Shown: positions 61,683 to 64,000 of the stretch, piece after piece
Numbering within the stretch: position 1 is the stretch's first letter
How the letters are laid out: each line of letters opens with the position of its first letter
Assembly: GCF_051020955.1 (NCBI RefSeq)
Contig: NW_027476726.1
Coordinates: forward strand, 1-64,000
Direction: 5' to 3'
From: Megalopta genalis
Lineage: Eukaryota > Arthropoda > Insecta > Hymenoptera > Halictidae
DNA: 64,000 bases
Program-made: the position numbers and the translations under genes
Notes under the pieces: generated by a model
The model's input: the letters and a program-made list of their open reading frames with translations, nothing else
What the model was told of the DNA's origin: nothing
Databases searched by the model: none

Positions 61683-63990
61683 TCACAAGTATTAGTAGCT
61701 AAACCATTTGTTTTGCATGGATTTGAAGCTAAGCCTTCTACATCGCATTCATTTGAATCTAAATCATTTGTTTCGCATGGATTTGAATCTAAGCCATGTC
61801 CTTCGAACGATTTGAAGCTAAATCATGTGTTTCGTATGGATTTGAAGCTAAACCTTCTACATCGAATTGATTTGAAGCTAAATCATGTGTCTCGCATGGA
61901 TTTGAAGCTACCTCGTTTGTTCCTACAGTATTTAAAGCTATATCACATATATCGCAAGTATTTGAAGCTAAAACATATGTGTCGCATGGATTTGAAGCTA
62001 AGCCTTCTACATCACATTGATTTGCAGCTAAATCATGTGTTTCGCATGGATTTGCAGCTAAATCATGTGTTTCGCATGGATTTGAACCTAACTCGTTCGT
62101 TTCGCATGCAGCTGTAGCTTAATAATGTATATCACAAGTATTTGTAGCTAAACCATTTGTTTTGCATGGATTTGAAGCTAAGCCTTCTACTTCGCATTCA
62201 TTTGAAGCTAAATCATTTGTTTCGCATGGATTTGAATCTAAGCCTTGTCCTTCGAATTGATTTGAAGCTAAATCATGTGTTTCGTATGGATTTGAAGCCA
62301 AACCTTCTACATAGAATTAATTTGAAGCTAAATCATGTGTCTCGCATGGAATTGAAGCTACCTCGTTTGTTCCTACAGTATTTAAAGCTATATCACTTAT
62401 ATCGCAAGTATTTGAAGCTAAAATATATGTGTCGCATGGATTTGAAACTGAACCTACTACATCGCATTGATTTGAAGCTAAATCTTGTGTATCGCATGGA
62501 TTTAAAGCTAAACCTTCTACATCGCATTGGTTTGAAGCTAAATCATGTGAATCGCATGGATTTGAAGCTAACTCGTTCGTTTCACATGCAGTTGTAGCTA
62601 AATGATATATATCACAAGTATTTGTAGCTAATCCATTTGTTTTGCATGGATTTGAAGCGAAGCCTTCTACTTCGCATTCATTTGAAGCTAAATCATTTGT
62701 TTCGCATGGATTTGAATCTAAGCCTTGTCCTTCGAATTGATTTGAAGCTAAATCATGTGTTTCGTATGGATTTGATGCTAAACCTTCTACATCGAATTGA
62801 TTTGAAGCTAAATCATGTGTCTCGCATGGATTTGAAGCTACCTCGTTTGTTCCTACAGTATTTAAATCTATATCACTTATATCGCAAGTATTTGAAGCTA
62901 AGACATATGTGTCGCATGGATTTGAAACTGAACCTACTACATCGCATTGATTTGAAGCTAAATCTTGTGTATCGCATGGATTTGAAGCTAAACCTTCTAC
63001 ATCGCATTGGTTTGAAGCTAAATCATGTGAATCGCATGGATTTGAAGCTAACTCGTTCGTTTCGCATGCAGTTGTAGCTTAATAATGTATATCACAAGTA
63101 TTTGTAGCTAAACCATTTGTTTTGCATGGATTTGAAGCTAAGCCTTCTACATCGCATTCATTTGAACCTAATCATTTGTTTCGCATGGATTTGAAGCTAA
63201 GCCTTCTACATCACATTGATTTGCAGCTAAATCATGTGTTTCGCATGGATTTGAAGCTAACTCGTTCGTTTCGCATGCAGTTGTAGCTTAATAATGTATA
63301 TCACAAGTATTTGTAGCTAAACCATTTGTTTTGCATGGATTTGAAGCTAAGCCTTCTACATCGCATTCATTTGAAGCTAAATCATTTGTTTCGCATGGAT
63401 TTGAAGCTAAGCCTTCTACATCACATTGATTTGCAGCTAAATCATGTTTTTCGCATGGATTTGAAGCTAACTTGTTCGTTTCGCATGCAGTTGTAGCTTA
63501 ATAATGTTTATCACAAGTATTTGTAGCTAAACCATTTGTTTTGCATGGATTTGAAGCTATGCCTTCTACATCGCATTCATTTGAAGCTAAATCATTTGTT
63601 TCGCATGGATTTGAACCTAAGCCATGTCCTTCGAATTGATTTGAAGCTAATTCATGTGTTTCGTATGGATATGAAGCTAAACCTTCTACATCGAATTGAT
63701 TTGAAGCTAAATCGTGTGTCTCGCATGGAATTGAAGCTACCTCGTTTGTTCCTACAGTATTTAAAGCTATATCACTTATATCGCAAGTATTTGAAGCTAA
63801 AACATATGCGTCGCATGGATTTGAAGCTGAACCTACTACATCGCATTGATTTGAAGCTAAATCTTGTGTATCGCATGGATTTGAAGCTAAACCTTCTACA
63901 TCGCATTGGTTTGAAGCTAAATCATGTGAATCGCATGGATTTGAAGCTAACTCGTTCGTTTCACATGCAGTTGTAGCTAAATGATATATA
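61683..63990. repeat. 3.57-kb offset duplication, copy 2
   Basis: Units start at 61683 (449), 62132 (480), 62612 (480), 63092 (209), 63301 (210) and 63511 (480). It matches 58112-60421. The first unit differs at its start (gaacg deletion and atttgaatctaaatc, as at 51034) and joins the 58112-type pattern partway in, so its left end is a hybrid. A one-base deletion near 63171 (gaacctaatcat) is private. A new unit begins at 63991 and is cut by the window end. Confidence 0.9.
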
Positions 63991-64000
63991 TCACAAGTAT

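Larger units (their letters stand above)
5394..64000. repeat. Satellite subfamily B array with 480-bp higher-order organisation
   Basis: This is a continuous run of 30-bp monomers (atttgaagct, then aaatcatgtg, then tttcgcatgg in the consensus). Distinct monomer types follow one another in a fixed order, making higher-order units. Each unit opens with tcacaagtattt and closes with gcatgcagttgtagc plus ttaataatgtata or taaatgatatata. From 5461 to 63990 I count 150 complete units: about 79 of 480 bp (478-483), 40 of 210 bp, 16 of 420 bp, three of 360, two of 390, three of about 450, two of 180, and one each of 90, 120, 270, 631 and 810 bp. These lengths sum to the region length within rounding. 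A partial unit begins at 63991, so the array continues past the window. Every monomer reads in the same orientation. Confidence 0.96.

Noticed and set aside
5471..63976. A family of about 100 tandem genes encoding 146-, 126- or 104-residue proteins on the + strand
   Set aside because: These frames start at TTG, end at a TAG fixed by the unit boundary, and consist only of 10-residue repeats. They change length with every monomer indel and overlap open frames on the other strand. They follow from a period divisible by three.
1..64000. CRISPR array, because of a 30-bp period with a conserved core and more variable parts
   Set aside because: The variable parts are themselves related copies of the same monomer and recur in fixed order hundreds of times. 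There are no unique spacers, no leader and no cas genes.
5461..64000. One giant repetitive protein read with a reassigned stop code (TAG or TAA as an amino acid)
   Set aside because: The + strand LK frame is interrupted mainly by TAG and the - strand frame mainly by TAA, so reassignment would open long stretches on both strands. The +1 and -1 indels still break every frame, and both strands benefit equally, which points to composition rather than coding.
1..64000. Telomeric repeat or a known centromeric protein-binding box
   Set aside because: The monomer is not a short G-rich telomere type. I see no match to the 17-bp CENP-B box pattern I know. Centromeric location cannot be inferred from sequence alone.
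1..64000. Tandem copies of a transposon or its terminal repeats
   Set aside because: No inverted terminal repeats, target-site duplications, transposase or reverse-transcriptase motifs are present in any frame.

Overview
The whole 64-kb window is one head-to-tail tandem-repeat (satellite) field. Every stretch I read belongs to a roughly 30-bp monomer family in a single orientation. I found no unique sequence, gene, RNA gene, transposon insertion or inversion. The consensus monomer is about 37% G+C, richer in T than A and in G than C on the + strand, and usually carries one CpG (in ttcgcatgg). A layered field like this (monomer, multi-monomer unit, kilobase-scale duplications of units) is typical of eukaryotic satellite DNA evolving by unequal exchange. 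Nothing here identifies the species or the chromosomal location.

Layout. (1) Positions 1 to about 5,390 hold subfamily A. Its monomers are punctuated by a 13-bp extension that recurs 27 times at 162/163-bp or 252/253-bp intervals (5 or 8 monomers plus 13 bp). A 1.66-kb block of A is tandemly duplicated. (2) At about 5,372-5,394 the array switches, inside a homologous monomer, to subfamily B, which continues to the end of the window. (3) B divides into 150 complete higher-order units, each starting at tcacaagtattt (5461, 5941, 6421 and so on), plus a 10-bp start of the next. About 79 are full units of about 480 bp (16 monomers), 40 are 210 bp (7 monomers), 16 are 420 bp (14 monomers), and 15 have other lengths (90, 120, 180, 270, 360, 390, 450, 631, 810 bp). 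Apart from a few 1- to 3-bp indels, all lengths are multiples of 30. (4) Above the units sit kilobase-scale duplications: about 3.2 kb at 7,588-13,739; 3.87 kb at 25,173-31,741; a 12-unit, 5,158-bp tandem duplication at 33,663-43,978 with a nested 2,129-bp duplication; 1,380 bp at 47,163-49,922; about 2.5 kb at 49,233-54,272; and a 3.57-kb offset pair at 58,112-63,990.

Coding. Because 30 is divisible by three, many open frames of 60-260 codons appear on both strands (10-residue periodic peptides). They start mostly at TTG, are broken by stops at fixed places in each unit and by indels, and overlap on opposite strands. I do not call any of them a gene. The minus-strand frame (decapeptide LASNPCETHD) is the only one that looks protein-like, and I raise it as a possible fossil rather than a CDS.
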